64,000 nt of DNA from Marinospirillum celere (GCF_900112235.1 NZ_FOLH01000001.1:248001-312000); one strand, 5' to 3'; shown: positions 1 through 8,804, counted from the first letter of the stretch. Made by a program: numbers and translations. The notes: generated by a model from the letters alone, not told the origin.

Positions 1-135
1 CTGATAAGCCTGCAATGGGGGTGAAGTTTGCCTAAAGTCGAACTTCTTGTCCAGCTTTGCGCTGTTTAACTTTGTTTTTTTTGTAGTTAAACGCACGTTT
101 GAAGATTTTCTCGTCACTTAGAGCTTAAAGACAAG
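1..135. other. Window-edge sequence downstream of dsbD, no gene recognised
   Basis: This AT-rich stretch follows the dsbD stop codon. On the minus strand there is an open stretch of about 30 codons ending near position 40, but it has no ATG, GTG or TTG start in frame and is closed upstream by a stop, so I do not call it a gene. No clear intrinsic terminator is seen. Confidence 0.4.
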
Positions 136-2019
136 TTAACGACGGGCTTGATTAAAAGCCTGTAAATGAGCCTGCAGCTCTCTGGCGTTGACTTCACCCT
201 GAATGCGCCAGTCACGCCATTCCTGGCCATTAGTGTAGAAAAGAAAACTGGGTGGCCCAAAGAGTTGCTTGGCATCCATCCACTCGCGTGTGGTGTCGGA
301 AATACGCGTCAAATCAAACTTGATGCGTGTAACGCCCTGTAACTCCTGTTGAATTTCACTTCTTGGGAAAATGCGACTCTCCATTACTTTGCAGGAAATA
401 CACCAGTCAGCATAGAGATCAACCATTACCGGTTGTTCAGCATTTTCGATCAACTCCTGCAGTTCTTTAAGCTCGGTAATCTTAGGTGGCGCTTCTAGCT
501 CCTGGTAGGCTTCTGTTTGGCCAAGATTGGCCAAAGGCTGTAAGGGATTGGTATTGCCTGCCAGAGCACCGATCAAGAGGCTGCCACCATAAATAATCAG
601 TGCCAAACCCAAAGTGAGGCGTAATTTTTGCCAGTTACCGGCAACCCGAAAATTTAAGCCACCAATGAAAATCCCGGTTCCCAGTGCCAGCAGCCCCCAG
701 ACCGCAAGTACTGTCGCTGCTGGAAGCAGTCTTTCTATCAGCCAAACCGCTACAACCAGGAGTAGGAGTCCAAAGAAGGCTTTGACCTGGTTCATCCAAA
801 CCCCAGCCCTGGGAAGCCATTTGGCACCAAAGGTAGCAGCAATCATTAATGGCAAACCCATTCCCAAAGCCATAGCAAAGAGTGCCCAGGCACCGGTTAG
901 TGCATCTTCAGTGGCGGCAATAAAGACAAGGGCTCCAGCAAGAGGGGCTGTCATACAGGGCGAAACGACCAGGGTTGAAAGAGCACCCATGCCAGCGACA
1001 CCAACCAGGGTGCCACCTTTGGGTTGCTGCAAGGCTTGCAGGCGATTTTCAAGCCATAGTGGCATCCGGAACTCCCAGACTCCAAACATGGCCAAGGCCA
1101 GGCCTACAAATAAAATGGCAAAAGGAATCAGCAGCCAGGGCGATTGCAAGGCTGCCTGCAGGTTCAATCCAGCACCAAAGAGACCCATGAGGGCCCCAAG
1201 TAGGGCATAGGTGACGGCCATGCCCAGTACGTAGGCAGAGGATAATAAAAAGCCACGCATGCGACTGCCAACCTGGGGGTTGTCGCCCTTGCCAAGAATA
1301 ATGGCACTTAAGATGGGCAGCATGGGCAGAACACAGGGCGTAAAAGTGAGCCCTAACCCGGCAACGAAGAAAAGGCCGAGAATCAGCCAGGTCTGGCCGG
1401 AACTCAGTACCTGGGTGAGTTGGCCGCTGCTGGTTGTGGGTGGCGCGGCCTGGCTACTTCCACTACTGGGTGCTTCCAGAGCCTGAGCGGGAGCCGAAGT
1501 GTCGAGATCGCTTAGCTTGACTTGGACTTGAGCGCGTTCTGGGGGATAGCAAAGGCCTGCATCAGCGCAGCCCTGGTAACGAAGAGTGAGGTTTAGAGTT
1601 TCGCCTGCGGCTTCACCGCTCAGGGTTCCGGCAATTAGGGCCTGGTCATAATAAACTTCAGTGATACCGAAGAATTCATCTTCGTTGGTGATGGTGGGTG
1701 AAAACAGCAGGTCAGTTAGTTGGAGTCCCTGTTCGTTATCGAGAAGGATTTCCAGCTGCTTATGATAAAGATAGTAACCAGGTTCTATATCCCAGCGTAC
1801 AAAGAGCTGGCTGCCTTCAATCCAGGCTTCGGGTTTGAAAGCCTGTTCGGGGCGCAAAAATTCAGATTGTTGGGAGGAGTCACTGAACCAGGAATTGAAA
1901 CGGCTCGTGCCTTTTTCAAAAAGACTGCCTGCCTGGCTGGAAGAAATTAATAACAAGCTCAGAAGCGTCAGGCTGAGCAGAAACAAAAACGTCCGTAAGG
2001 CTGTAGCGCGAAATGTCAT
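136..2019 (-). CDS. dsbD: Thiol:disulfide interchange protein DsbD
   Basis: DsbD carries reducing power from cytoplasmic thioredoxin across the inner membrane to periplasmic partners such as DsbC and cytochrome c maturation proteins. All three family domains are visible. A signal peptide (about residues 1-30) is followed by a periplasmic alpha domain with its cysteine pair (C151 and C157). A multi-spanning CcdA-like core carries one cysteine in each half (C229 in FTPCVLPM and C355 in VSPCMTAP). The C-terminal thioredoxin fold has WCISC (C540, C543). Length (627 aa) is somewhat above the E. coli protein. The reading frame also opens at a TTG twelve bases upstream (2031); I prefer the ATG at 2019, although the Shine-Dalgarno sequence is poor for either. 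All six redox cysteines are present, so the protein should be functional. It stands alone, with tRNA-Met upstream on the same strand. Confidence 0.95.
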   Translation of the reverse strand: MTFRATALRTFLFLLSLTLLSLLLISSSQAGSLFEKGTSRFNSWFSDSSQQSEFLRPEQAFKPEAWIEGSQLFVRWDIEPGYYLYHKQLEILLDNEQGLQLTDLLFSPTITNEDEFFGITEVYYDQALIAGTLSGEAAGETLNLTLRYQGCADAGLCYPPERAQVQVKLSDLDTSAPAQALEAPSSGSSQAAPPTTSSGQLTQVLSSGQTWLILGLFFVAGLGLTFTPCVLPMLPILSAIILGKGDNPQVGSRMRGFLLSSAYVLGMAVTYALLGALMGLFGAGLNLQAALQSPWLLIPFAILFVGLALAMFGVWEFRMPLWLENRLQALQQPKGGTLVGVAGMGALSTLVVSPCMTAPLAGALVFIAATEDALTGAWALFAMALGMGLPLMIAATFGAKWLPRAGVWMNQVKAFFGLLLLVVAVWLIERLLPAATVLAVWGLLALGTGIFIGGLNFRVAGNWQKLRLTLGLALIIYGGSLLIGALAGNTNPLQPLANLGQTEAYQELEAPPKITELKELQELIENAEQPVMVDLYADWCISCKVMESRIFPRSEIQQELQGVTRIKFDLTRISDTTREWMDAKQLFGPPSFLFYTNGQEWRDWRIQGEVNARELQAHLQAFNQARR

Positions 2020-2137
2020 ACCTGCATCCAAGTTCAGAAAAGTCAGGCACTTGTGACCAGTGAAATTGACGGGTGTTCCCCAGTCATTGATCGAACTTTG
2101 AATAAGCTACTGGTTAGCTAAGCCTGGGAGGGAAGGC

Positions 2138-2214
2138 TGGTGGCTATGCCCTGATTCGAACAGGGGACCCCATCATTATGAGTGATGTGCTCTAACCAGC
2201 TGAGCTACATAGCC
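2138..2214 (-). tRNA. tRNA-Met (CAT), elongator type
   Basis: The reverse complement folds into a full cloverleaf. The acceptor stem is GGCTATG/CATAGCC with discriminator A and an encoded CCA. The anticodon stem CATCA/TGATG closes the loop CTCATAA with anticodon CAT, and there is a TTCGAAT T-loop. The G1-C72 pair rules out initiator tRNA, which has an unpaired C1-A72. The body closely resembles elongator tRNA-Met of E. coli rather than the lysidine-modified tRNA-Ile2. A strong promoter lies directly upstream. Confidence 0.95.
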
Positions 2215-2227
2215 ACTAAGCGGCGCA

Positions 2228-2256
2228 ATAGTAAGACCGGGGCTGGAAGCTGTCAA
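2228..2256 (-). promoter_or_regulatory. Sigma-70 promoter of tRNA-Met
   Basis: Reading the minus strand, TTGACA (2256-2251) is separated by exactly 17 bp from TACTAT (2233-2228). A GC-rich discriminator (TGCGCCGC) follows, and then the tRNA 5' end at 2214. A perfect -35, a good -10 and a GC-rich discriminator are typical of stringently controlled stable-RNA promoters. The -35 region sits inside an imperfect hairpin (2238-2274) that may also help end ychF transcription. Confidence 0.75.
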
Positions 2257-2287
2257 GATTTCAGCCCCGAATGGCTACTGGGCCTGT

Positions 2288-3382
2288 TTAAACGTTAAAA
2301 CGGTAATGCATGACATCACCATCTTTGATGATGTATTCCTTGCCTTCCAAACGCCATTTGCCAGCTTCTTTGGCACCCTGTTCACCCTTGCAGGCAACAA
2401 AGTCATCATAAGCAACCACTTCAGCGCGAATAAAACCTTTTTGGAAATCGGTGTGAATGACACCGGCACCTTCAGGTGCGGTAGCGCCTTTTTTTACAGT
2501 CCAGGCACGTACTTCCTTAACGCCTGCAGTGAAGTAGGTTTGCAGGCCCAGAAGCTCATAGCCAGCACGAATCACCCGATTCAAACCGGGTTCATCCAGC
2601 CCCATGCTCTCCAGGAACATGGCTTTTTCTTCCGGGTCATCCAGTTCTGCAATTTCAGCTTCTATTTTGTTGCAGACGGGAACCACCAGGGCATTTTCTT
2701 CTTCAGCAATTTTACGCACCACATCCAGGTGGGGGTTATTTTCAAAACCCTCTTCATTGACATTGGCAATGTACATGGTGGGCTTGAGGGTCAAAAAGCC
2801 ATAGCTTTTCACCAGATGTTTTTCTTCATCAGACAGGCCAAAGCTGCGCAGGGGTTTGCCTTCTTCCAGGTGGGGCTGAACCTTTTCCAGGATAGCCTTC
2901 TGGGCAATGGCTTCTTTGTCGCCACCCTTGGCTAGGCGAACCAGCTTCTGAATGCCTTTTTCAACCGAGTCCAGGTCAGCCAGGGCCAGCTCCATATTGA
3001 TAATCTCAATATCACTGGCCGGGTCAACCTGGTTGGCTACGTGAATCACATTGTCATCTTCAAAGCAGCGTACAACATGGGCAATGGCCTGGGTTTCACG
3101 AATATTGGCCAGGAATTTATTGCCCAGCCCTTCGCCCTTGGAGGCACCAGCAACCAGTCCGGCAATGTCCACAAACTCCATGGTGGTCGGCAGTACTTTT
3201 TCAGGCTTCACAATTTCTGCCAATACATCCAGGCGGGGATCGGGCATGGGCACGATGCCAGTATTGGGTTCAATGGTGCAGAAGGGGAAGTTTTCTGCAT
3301 CAATGCCTGATTGAGTCAGAGCGTTGAAAAGGGTGGATTTGCCGACATTGGGTAGGCCGACGATTCCGCAATTAAAACCCAT
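2288..3382 (-). CDS. ychF: Redox-regulated ATPase YchF (Obg/OLA1 family)
   Basis: YchF is a universally conserved P-loop NTPase that binds ribosomes and prefers ATP over GTP. The N-terminus carries the G1 loop GLPNVGKST (residues 9-17), followed by [16 protein letters not shown] (G3 region). The G4 position reads NKIE rather than NKxD, in line with relaxed guanine specificity in this family. The C-terminal third is the TGS domain ([14 protein letters not shown] region). Length of 364 aa matches the usual 363. The start is supported by an AAGGA sequence ahead of the ATG. It lies 18 bp downstream of pth on the same strand, the usual pth-ychF pairing in proteobacteria, so it is probably co-transcribed with pth. 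Confidence 0.97.
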   Translation of the reverse strand: MGFNCGIVGLPNVGKSTLFNALTQSGIDAENFPFCTIEPNTGIVPMPDPRLDVLAEIVKPEKVLPTTMEFVDIAGLVAGASKGEGLGNKFLANIRETQAIAHVVRCFEDDNVIHVANQVDPASDIEIINMELALADLDSVEKGIQKLVRLAKGGDKEAIAQKAILEKVQPHLEEGKPLRSFGLSDEEKHLVKSYGFLTLKPTMYIANVNEEGFENNPHLDVVRKIAEEENALVVPVCNKIEAEIAELDDPEEKAMFLESMGLDEPGLNRVIRAGYELLGLQTYFTAGVKEVRAWTVKKGATAPEGAGVIHTDFQKGFIRAEVVAYDDFVACKGEQGAKEAGKWRLEGKEYIIKDGDVMHYRFNV

Positions 3383-3400
3383 AATAGTATCCTTCGAAAG

Positions 3401-3985
3401 TTATTCTGCTTTAAAGCTGTGAAGTTGGTTCATCGCCTGAGTGTGCTCGCCACTGATGATTAGGCCTAGTTGGCGCTCAGTTTCTTCCACGGCCGCATTG
3501 ATTTGCAGCTGCTCGTCAGAGCTGGCTTTACCCAGTACATAACCGGTCACCTTGCTGGCTTGGCCAGGATGGCCTATGCCAATTCTCAGGCGGTAAAAAT
3601 CTTTGCTATTGCCAAGGGCGCTGATGGTATCACGTAAGCCATTATGGCCGCCGTGGCCACCGCCTTTTTTCAGGCGTACTACTCCGGGAGGCAAATCCAG
3701 TTCGTCATGGGCAACAAGAATTTGTTCGGGGTCCAGCTTATAAAAATTGGCTAAAGCGGAAATGGACTGGCCGCTACGGTTCATAAAGGTGGTTGGAATC
3801 AACAGGTGAACCTTGTGGCCATTAATTAAAGCCTGGGCATGCAGGCCATAAAATTTGCTGGCTTTAAGCGGGGCCTGATAGCGCTCGGCCAGAGCAGCGA
3901 CCAGCCAGGCACCTGCATTGTGCCGGGTTGCAGCATACTCCGGGCCAGGGTTACCCAGTCCGACAATGAGTTGAATAGCTGACAT
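3401..3985 (-). CDS. pth: Peptidyl-tRNA hydrolase
   Basis: Pth cleaves the ester bond of peptidyl-tRNAs that drop off the ribosome and so recycles tRNA. The sequence starts with the family motif [10 protein letters not shown] and has the catalytic histidine at residue 22 (TRHNAG), the asparagine-containing [11 protein letters not shown] segment and the HDELDL motif holding the catalytic aspartate. Length (194 aa) is normal. It sits between rplY and ychF. A strong terminator at 4024-4060 lies between rplY and pth, so pth is likely expressed by readthrough or from its own promoter in the short gap. Confidence 0.97.
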   Translation of the reverse strand: MSAIQLIVGLGNPGPEYAATRHNAGAWLVAALAERYQAPLKASKFYGLHAQALINGHKVHLLIPTTFMNRSGQSISALANFYKLDPEQILVAHDELDLPPGVVRLKKGGGHGGHNGLRDTISALGNSKDFYRLRIGIGHPGQASKVTGYVLGKASSDEQLQINAAVEETERQLGLIISGEHTQAMNQLHSFKAE

Positions 3986-4023
3986 TAAGGTGTTCCGGTC
4001 GGTAAAAGTCGCGGATCAGATGC

Positions 4024-4060
4024 GAAAAACCCAGGAAGCCCCGAAGGGCTCCCTGGGCTG
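4024..4060 (-). terminator. Intrinsic terminator of rplY
   Basis: On the minus strand a 12-bp GC-rich stem (CCCAGGGAGCCC with GGGCTTCCTGGG, one G-U pair) closes a TTCG tetraloop and is followed by TTTTT. It lies 20 bases after the rplY stop codon and ahead of pth. Confidence 0.85.
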
Positions 4061-4080
4061 AAGGAGCAAAAGCCCTGAAA

Positions 4081-4710
4081 TTACTCAGCAGCTTCTTCGC
4101 CACCTTCCTCTTCTTCGGCGTCGTCTTTAGCGCCTTTCTTCGCTTGAACGCTAACCACGCCTGTGTCGCCACCATGGGCCAGGGCAGTGATTTTAACACC
4201 TTCGGGCAGTTCCAGGTCGGACAGGTGAATGGTTTGACCCAGTTCAACCTTGCTCAGGTCGATATCAATGGACTGAGGCAGGTTCTGAGGCAGAGCGCTA
4301 ACTTCAACTTCATTCAGCAGGTGCTGAATTTTGCCGCCCTGCTGCTTGACGCCAACGCAAACTTCTTCGTTTAGGAAGTGCAGAGGGACCAGAACGCTGA
4401 CTTCGTGCTCAGAGTCAACGCGCTGGAAGTCGATGTGCTGAACCAGAGGTTTGAAGGGGTGACGCTGCATGTCCTTCATGATGACCTGCTGCTTCTTGCC
4501 GTCGATTTCCAGGTTCAGGATAGAAGTGTAGATGGCTTCTTCAGTTTCCAGAACGCGGTAGAACTCACGCTGCTCAACGGCGATGGGCAGGGGTGCTTCT
4601 TCACCACCGTAAACGATCGCAGGAATATACTGCTTGGCGCGACGAAGGCGGCGGCTCGCACTCGTACCCAGTTCGTTGCGTGCAGTAGCTTTAAAATCAA
4701 ATTGTGTCAT
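4081..4710 (-). CDS. rplY: 50S ribosomal protein L25, general stress protein Ctc type
   Basis: L25 binds 5S rRNA in the large subunit. The N-terminal 95 residues are the L25 fold (FKATARNELGTSASRRLRRA). The rest is the beta-rich TL5/Ctc domain found in long-form L25 proteins, ending in a very acidic tail (DDAEEEEGGEEAAE). The long form, 209 aa, is normal for pseudomonads and relatives, unlike the 94-aa E. coli protein. The frame opens at an ATG fifteen bases upstream, but that ATG overlaps the Shine-Dalgarno sequence (ATGAGGAC) that serves the ATG at 4710, so I chose 4710. It is downstream of prs with a stem-loop in the gap. Confidence 0.96.
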   Translation of the reverse strand: MTQFDFKATARNELGTSASRRLRRAKQYIPAIVYGGEEAPLPIAVEQREFYRVLETEEAIYTSILNLEIDGKKQQVIMKDMQRHPFKPLVQHIDFQRVDSEHEVSVLVPLHFLNEEVCVGVKQQGGKIQHLLNEVEVSALPQNLPQSIDIDLSKVELGQTIHLSDLELPEGVKITALAHGGDTGVVSVQAKKGAKDDAEEEEGGEEAAE

Positions 4711-4744
4711 TTTATTTGTCCTCATGGACGTTCATTTAAATACA

Positions 4745-4779
4745 AACACCAGGTGCCCGCGACCAGGCAGTCTGGTGTT
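4745..4779 (-). other. Stem-loop between prs and rplY
   Basis: An 8-bp perfect inverted repeat (AACACCAG / CTGGTGTT) encloses 19 bases in the gap between the prs stop and the rplY ribosome-binding site. There is no U-tract, so it is not an intrinsic terminator. It could be a processing site or an L25 autoregulatory leader, but nothing in the sequence decides between these. Confidence 0.4.
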
Positions 4780-4808
4780 CAGGTTATTCCCCGCAGGGAT
4801 TCTTTTGC

Positions 4809-5756
4809 TCAGCTTCTAAACATAGAGCTGATGGATTCTTCATTGCTTACACGGCGAACTGCTTCAGCCAGTAGGCCGGAAACTGTCAGCTGACGAATTT
4901 TTCCTGAATCTATTGCTGTTGCTGTCAGAGGAATGGTGTCGGTGACAACCAGTTCATCTAGCATGGAGTTGGCCAGATTATTCAAAGCAGCGCCAGAAAG
5001 AACGGCGTGAGTTGAATAGGCAACAACCCGTTTGGCACCACGCTTTTTAAGCGCTTCGGCGGCCTTGCAAAGGGTGCCTGCAGTATCAACCATATCGTCA
5101 ACCAGGATACAGGTACGGTTTTCGATGTCACCAATAATATGCATGACCTGTGACTGGTTGGCTTGAGGACGACGTTTATCAATAATCGCCAGGTCAGTGT
5201 CATTTAGCTCTTTGGCAATAGCGCGGGCACGAACTACGCCGCCGACATCAGGTGATACCACGACCATGTCATCGTAATTCTGGCGTTCAATATCATCCAG
5301 AAGAACAGGGGAGCCATAGATGTTGTCAACCGGGACATCGAAGAAGCCCTGAATCTGATCAGCATGCAGATCCATGGTCATCACTCGGTTTACGCCAGCA
5401 GCGACCATCATATCAGCGACCAGTTTGGCCGAGATGGGAACCCGTGAAGAGCGTACGCGACGGTCTTGACGTGCATAACCAAAATAAGGAATAACGGCTG
5501 TAATACGATGGGCTGAAGCACGACGCAGAGCATCAACCATGAGCACCAGTTCCATCAGGTGGTCATTGGTTGGAGCACAGGTTGACTGGATAACAAAAAC
5601 ATCTTTACCGCGAACGTTTTCATTGATTTCTATAGCAATTTCGCCGTCGCTGAATTGGCCGATTGTTGCATCGCCCATTCGAATATCAAGACATTCAACA
5701 ACCTTACGCGCCAGTTCCGGGTTGGCATTGCCCGAAAAGACCATCAAGTTAGACAC
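4809..5756 (-). CDS. prs: Ribose-phosphate pyrophosphokinase (PRPP synthetase)
   Basis: Prs makes PRPP from ribose 5-phosphate and ATP for purine, pyrimidine, histidine, tryptophan and NAD synthesis. Class I enzyme features are visible: the N-terminal [16 protein letters not shown] region, the flexible loop [16 protein letters not shown], the metal/ATP site [13 protein letters not shown], the catalytic [13 protein letters not shown] segment and the PRPP loop [12 protein letters not shown]. Length of 315 aa is exactly typical. The gene lies between tRNA-Gln and rplY, a common gammaproteobacterial order. The ispE gene that usually precedes it is absent here. Confidence 0.98.
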   Translation of the reverse strand: MSNLMVFSGNANPELARKVVECLDIRMGDATIGQFSDGEIAIEINENVRGKDVFVIQSTCAPTNDHLMELVLMVDALRRASAHRITAVIPYFGYARQDRRVRSSRVPISAKLVADMMVAAGVNRVMTMDLHADQIQGFFDVPVDNIYGSPVLLDDIERQNYDDMVVVSPDVGGVVRARAIAKELNDTDLAIIDKRRPQANQSQVMHIIGDIENRTCILVDDMVDTAGTLCKAAEALKKRGAKRVVAYSTHAVLSGAALNNLANSMLDELVVTDTIPLTATAIDSGKIRQLTVSGLLAEAVRRVSNEESISSMFRS

Positions 5757-5787
5757 GGATTCACCCTAATGCAGAGGTTTCGTGAAG

Positions 5788-5812
5788 AAAAGGGCAGTCA
5801 AGTGACTGCCCT
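5788..5812 (-). terminator. Hairpin downstream of tRNA-Gln
   Basis: On the minus strand AGGGCAGTC / GACTGCCCT form a perfect 9-bp stem with a 4-base loop followed by TTTCTT. It lies between the tRNA-Gln 3' end and the prs start. It is plausibly a moderate intrinsic terminator or a processing hairpin. Confidence 0.6.
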
Positions 5813-5832
5813 GAGGAAAAGCGGTTTGAGAA

Positions 5833-5907
5833 TGGCTGGGGTGGGAGGATTCGAACCCCCGCATGGCTGGACCAAAACCAGCTGCCTTACCGCTTGGCGA
5901 CACCCCA
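5833..5907 (-). tRNA. tRNA-Gln (TTG)
   Basis: The reverse complement gives a 75-base cloverleaf. The acceptor stem is TGGGGTG/CACCCCA with discriminator G and an encoded CCA. The anticodon stem GCTGG/CCAGC has loop TTTTGGT (anticodon TTG), and the T-loop is TTCGAAT. The U1-A72 start and 75-base length are typical of bacterial tRNA-Gln. It has its own promoter immediately upstream. Confidence 0.95.
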
Positions 5908-5923
5908 ATCTCAATGGCTGCGC

Positions 5924-5952
5924 ATTATAAACAAGGAATATTTGTTTGTGAA
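5924..5952 (-). promoter_or_regulatory. Sigma-70 promoter of tRNA-Gln (and probably prs)
   Basis: On the minus strand TTCACA (5952-5947) is 17 bp from a perfect TATAAT (5929-5924), with a GCGC discriminator before the tRNA 5' end at 5907. The region is squeezed between the azlD stop codon (5960) and the tRNA. Confidence 0.7.
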
Positions 5953-5959
5953 GCCCTGA

Positions 5960-6292
5960 TCAGAGAAAGCTCTGTTGGATCAACATATAGCAAGCAGTGC
6001 CGGCCAGCATTGACAAGAGAGCGTTGCGTTTCCACAGATGAAGGGCAACAACCAGGCCTGCCGGAATCAATGCATCCAGGCCTAGAATAGGCTGCTGCCA
6101 GTGCCCTGATTGCAAAAGAAAAATCACCACTAGCAGCGCCATGATGCCAGCGGGAAGATAGCGTCCCAGATGCTGGACCAGAGGGTGATGACTCTGTTTG
6201 CCCAGAAAAGCAAAGGGTAAAAGCCGCGTCGTTAGAGTTGCTGCTGCAGCCACCAAAATAAAGCTGATTAAATAGAAGTCTTCGCTGGCCAT
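5960..6292 (-). CDS. azlD: AzlD family membrane protein (small subunit of amino-acid exporter)
   Basis: AzlD is the small partner of AzlC; together they form LIV-E-type exporters of branched-chain amino acids. The 110-residue protein is nearly all hydrophobic, with about four helices and the family's TRLLPFAFLG segment after the first helix. The open frame extends upstream over the azlC 3' end, but the ATG at 6292 begins one base after the azlC TAG and gives the usual length, so I use it. Very tight spacing implies translational coupling with azlC. Confidence 0.88.
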   Translation of the reverse strand: MASEDFYLISFILVAAAATLTTRLLPFAFLGKQSHHPLVQHLGRYLPAGIMALLVVIFLLQSGHWQQPILGLDALIPAGLVVALHLWKRNALLSMLAGTACYMLIQQSFL

Positions 6293-6293
6293 G

Positions 6294-7007
6294 CTAGAGA
6301 TCCTGACTGCTGTTGATATAAAGGTGTTTGCGAGCCGGGTACTGCCAGAAAAGAGCAAGACAGACCAGGAAGATGGCAATCAGCAGCTGCTGGCTTTGGG
6401 GGAAAATAAACACCGCAACCAAGGCTGACAGGATACCGGCCCAAATTGGAAAAGGAGACTGCAAGGCTTTGTACTGTTCAATGCACAGCACGATAAAGAG
6501 AGCGACCAGAGCAAACTCAATTCCTGTGGCATCAAAAACAACGGCTTGCCCCAACCAGGCACCCAGAGCACTGCCCAGTATCCAGTAGCTTTGATTCATC
6601 AGGGTGATTTGGAAATCCACTCGTTGCTCATGCTGGCGGTCCTGTGTGCGAGAACGGCTGGTCAGGAGTGAATAGGTTTCATCAGTCAGGCCGAAAATCA
6701 AATAGGGTTTGCGCCAGCCTGCTCCTTTAAAAGCTTCCAGCAGCGAAAGTCCATAGAAAACATGCCGGGCATTCAAAACCAGCATGGCGATAAAGACTTC
6801 GATCAAACCGGTTTGGCTTAATAGCAGGCTGACTGCCAGTAGCTGTGCTGCTCCGGCATAGACCAGAAGGCTCATCAGGGGAGCAAGCCACCAGGCGTAA
6901 TCAAGCTGGGTGCTGAAGACGACACCAAAGGCCATGCCCAGGGGGACATAACCAAAAAAAACGGGTAGGGAAAGTTTAAAAGAACTAAGAGTTCCCGGTG
7001 GCTGCAT
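6294..7007 (-). CDS. azlC: AzlC family branched-chain amino-acid permease (exporter large subunit)
   Basis: This is a 237-aa integral membrane protein with the AzlC signatures FFGYVPLGMAFG near the N-terminus, VYAGAAQLLAVSLL, the conserved LNARHVFYGLSL segment (residues about 79-90) and FGLTDETYSLL. Family members work with AzlD to export branched-chain amino acids; the true substrate cannot be read from sequence. It forms a two-gene operon with azlD and is divergent from the amino-acid ABC importer at 7164, so export and import genes share one intergenic region of 156 bp. Confidence 0.92.
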   Translation of the reverse strand: MQPPGTLSSFKLSLPVFFGYVPLGMAFGVVFSTQLDYAWWLAPLMSLLVYAGAAQLLAVSLLLSQTGLIEVFIAMLVLNARHVFYGLSLLEAFKGAGWRKPYLIFGLTDETYSLLTSRSRTQDRQHEQRVDFQITLMNQSYWILGSALGAWLGQAVVFDATGIEFALVALFIVLCIEQYKALQSPFPIWAGILSALVAVFIFPQSQQLLIAIFLVCLALFWQYPARKHLYINSSQDL

Positions 7008-7163
7008 AAGAAGACTCCATTTAACTGAGCAGGGGATTCTAGCAAACTCTGAAGGTTCTCAGCATAAATTAACCCTGTTCAGCGAAAATACAGTCAGTTA
7101 AACTAAGATGTCATACAAACATCAAACTTCTGCCCATAAGGCAGCCATAACCAAGACCGCGAG

Positions 7164-7976
7164 ATGATCCCCGCACCTGAATCCACTACAACTGACACTT
7201 CTGACAAAACGCCGGCCCTTGAGGTTGAAGATCTGCACAAATACTTTGGCGACCAAGAGGTCCTCAAGGGTATTAGTTTCACTGCACATCAAGGCGATGT
7301 AATTTCAATTTTAGGTTCCAGTGGATCGGGAAAATCCACCCTGCTGCGCTGCTTGAATCTGCTTGAAAAACCCAGCCGAGGCCAGCTGCATCTGGCCGGT
7401 GAAAAGCTGGAATTGAAAACGGGGCGCTCAGGTGACTTGGAGGCCGTTAAACGCCAACAGTTAGAAGCCTTCAGGGCCCGCATGGGGTTTGTCTTCCAAA
7501 ATTTTAATCTCTGGCCGCATTTAAGTCTTTTGGACAATGTTGCCTTGGCACCCGCCCAGGTTTTAGGTAAAAGCAAAAAGCAGGCGCGTGAAGAGGCTGC
7601 TGCCCTACTTGAAAAAGTGGGCTTGGGCGGCAAGAAAGATACCTATCCTTTGCAGCTGTCAGGTGGACAACAACAAAGGGTGGCTATTGCCCGTACGCTG
7701 GCTATGGAGCCCAAGCTACTTTTGTTTGACGAGCCCACCTCAGCTCTGGACCCGGAATTGGTTAACGAAGTTCTGGGTGTAATGCGTGGTCTGGCTAAAG
7801 AAGGGCGCACTATGCTGATAGTGACCCATGAAATGCGTTTTGCCCGTGATGTTTCTTCCCAGGTCATGTTTTTGCATCAAGGGCGTATTGAAGAGATGGC
7901 CTCGCCAGAAGAATTTTTTACCAACCCGCGTTCAACCCGCTGCCGTGAGTTTTTATCCAGCCACCTTGCCGGCTGA
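7164..7976 (+). CDS. Polar amino-acid ABC transporter, ATP-binding protein (HisP/ArtP type)
   Basis: This ATPase powers import of a polar or basic amino acid. Canonical parts are Walker A (GSSGSGKST, about residues 50-58), the Q-loop (VFQNFNLWPH), the signature LSGGQQQR, Walker B with the D-loop (LLLFDEPTSALDPE) and the switch histidine (VTHEM). It has a 20-residue Pro/Thr-rich N-terminal extension before the domain starts at LEVEDLHKYF. Length (270 aa) is slightly above the family norm of about 255 because of this extension. It is first in the operon, followed by the binding protein and two permeases. The Shine-Dalgarno sequence is weak. Confidence 0.95.
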   Translation: MIPAPESTTTDTSDKTPALEVEDLHKYFGDQEVLKGISFTAHQGDVISILGSSGSGKSTLLRCLNLLEKPSRGQLHLAGEKLELKTGRSGDLEAVKRQQLEAFRARMGFVFQNFNLWPHLSLLDNVALAPAQVLGKSKKQAREEAAALLEKVGLGGKKDTYPLQLSGGQQQRVAIARTLAMEPKLLLFDEPTSALDPELVNEVLGVMRGLAKEGRTMLIVTHEMRFARDVSSQVMFLHQGRIEEMASPEEFFTNPRSTRCREFLSSHLAG

Positions 7977-8024
7977 AAAGACAGGCAGTTTCTCAAGCAA
8001 AATAACCCCAAGAGGAAAAATCCG

Positions 8025-8786
8025 ATGAAAACCCCTCAACGTTTCTTGGCTGGGCTAACCCTGGCTTTGTTTGCTAGCTTGGTTTCCGGCAGTTTGTTGG
8101 CAGAGAAGCTGCGCATTGCTACTGAAGGCGCCTATGCCCCTTTTAACTTTGTGGATAGCAGTGGCAATTTACAAGGCTTTGATGTTGATATTGCCAAGGC
8201 GCTTTGTGCAGAAATGGGCGTCGAATGTGAACTGGTTTCCCAGGATTGGGATGGCATTATTCCTGGCCTGCGTGCGCGTCGCTATGATGCCATTATTGCT
8301 TCTATGTCGATCACTCCTGAGCGCGCGCGAGTGGTTGCTTTTACTGAACCCTACTACTCAAACGTTCTGGCTTTCATTGGTCCTAAAGGCCAGGAAATGG
8401 CAACAGATGCCGAGAGCCTGAAGGGCAAAACCCTGGGTGCTCAGCGAGCCACTATTGCTGGCCAATATTTGGAAGATGAACTGGGTCGTCATGTTAATGT
8501 GCGTCTTTATGACACTCAGGACAATGCCTACCTGGACTTGGCTTCCGGCCGTCTGGATGGCATGGTTTCTGACAAGTTTCCTGCCTATGACTGGCTGCAA
8601 ACTGATGCCGGCGCTAACTTTGAGTTCAAGGGTGAAGATATCGATATTGACGACAAAATCGCTATTGCTGTTCGTCGTAATGACCAAGAACTTAAAGAAC
8701 GTTTCAATCAGGCTATCCAGGCCATTGTTGATTCAGGTGTTTATGCCGAAATCAACGAGAAGTACTTTCCTTTTTCCATCTACTAG
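8025..8786 (+). CDS. Periplasmic amino-acid binding protein (HisJ/ArgT type)
   Basis: This is the substrate-capturing subunit of the ABC importer. A Sec signal peptide ends at LLA-EK (about residue 26). The mature part is a SBP_bac_3 fold beginning LRIATEGAYAPFNFVD, with the ligand-site stretches GFDVDIAKALC, ISMxxTPERA-like (SMSITPERARVV) and GAQRATIAGQYL. The acidic NAYLDLASGRLDGMVSD region is typical of lysine/arginine/ornithine/histidine binders, so a basic amino acid is the likely ligand. The length of 253 aa is usual. It follows the ATPase by 48 bp. Confidence 0.93.
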   Translation: MKTPQRFLAGLTLALFASLVSGSLLAEKLRIATEGAYAPFNFVDSSGNLQGFDVDIAKALCAEMGVECELVSQDWDGIIPGLRARRYDAIIASMSITPERARVVAFTEPYYSNVLAFIGPKGQEMATDAESLKGKTLGAQRATIAGQYLEDELGRHVNVRLYDTQDNAYLDLASGRLDGMVSDKFPAYDWLQTDAGANFEFKGEDIDIDDKIAIAVRRNDQELKERFNQAIQAIVDSGVYAEINEKYFPFSIY

Positions 8787-8804
8787 TCTGGCCTGAAGCT
8801 GATT

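Noticed and set aside
614-1210. A 198-codon plus-strand frame opposite dsbD
   Set aside because: Ser/Pro/Arg-rich shadow of a well-supported membrane protein gene; no homologous pattern.
2238-2274. Terminator of ychF
   Set aside because: The GC-rich hairpin has a 15-17 base loop and no U-tract, and it overlaps the tRNA-Met promoter; the promoter explains the sequence better.
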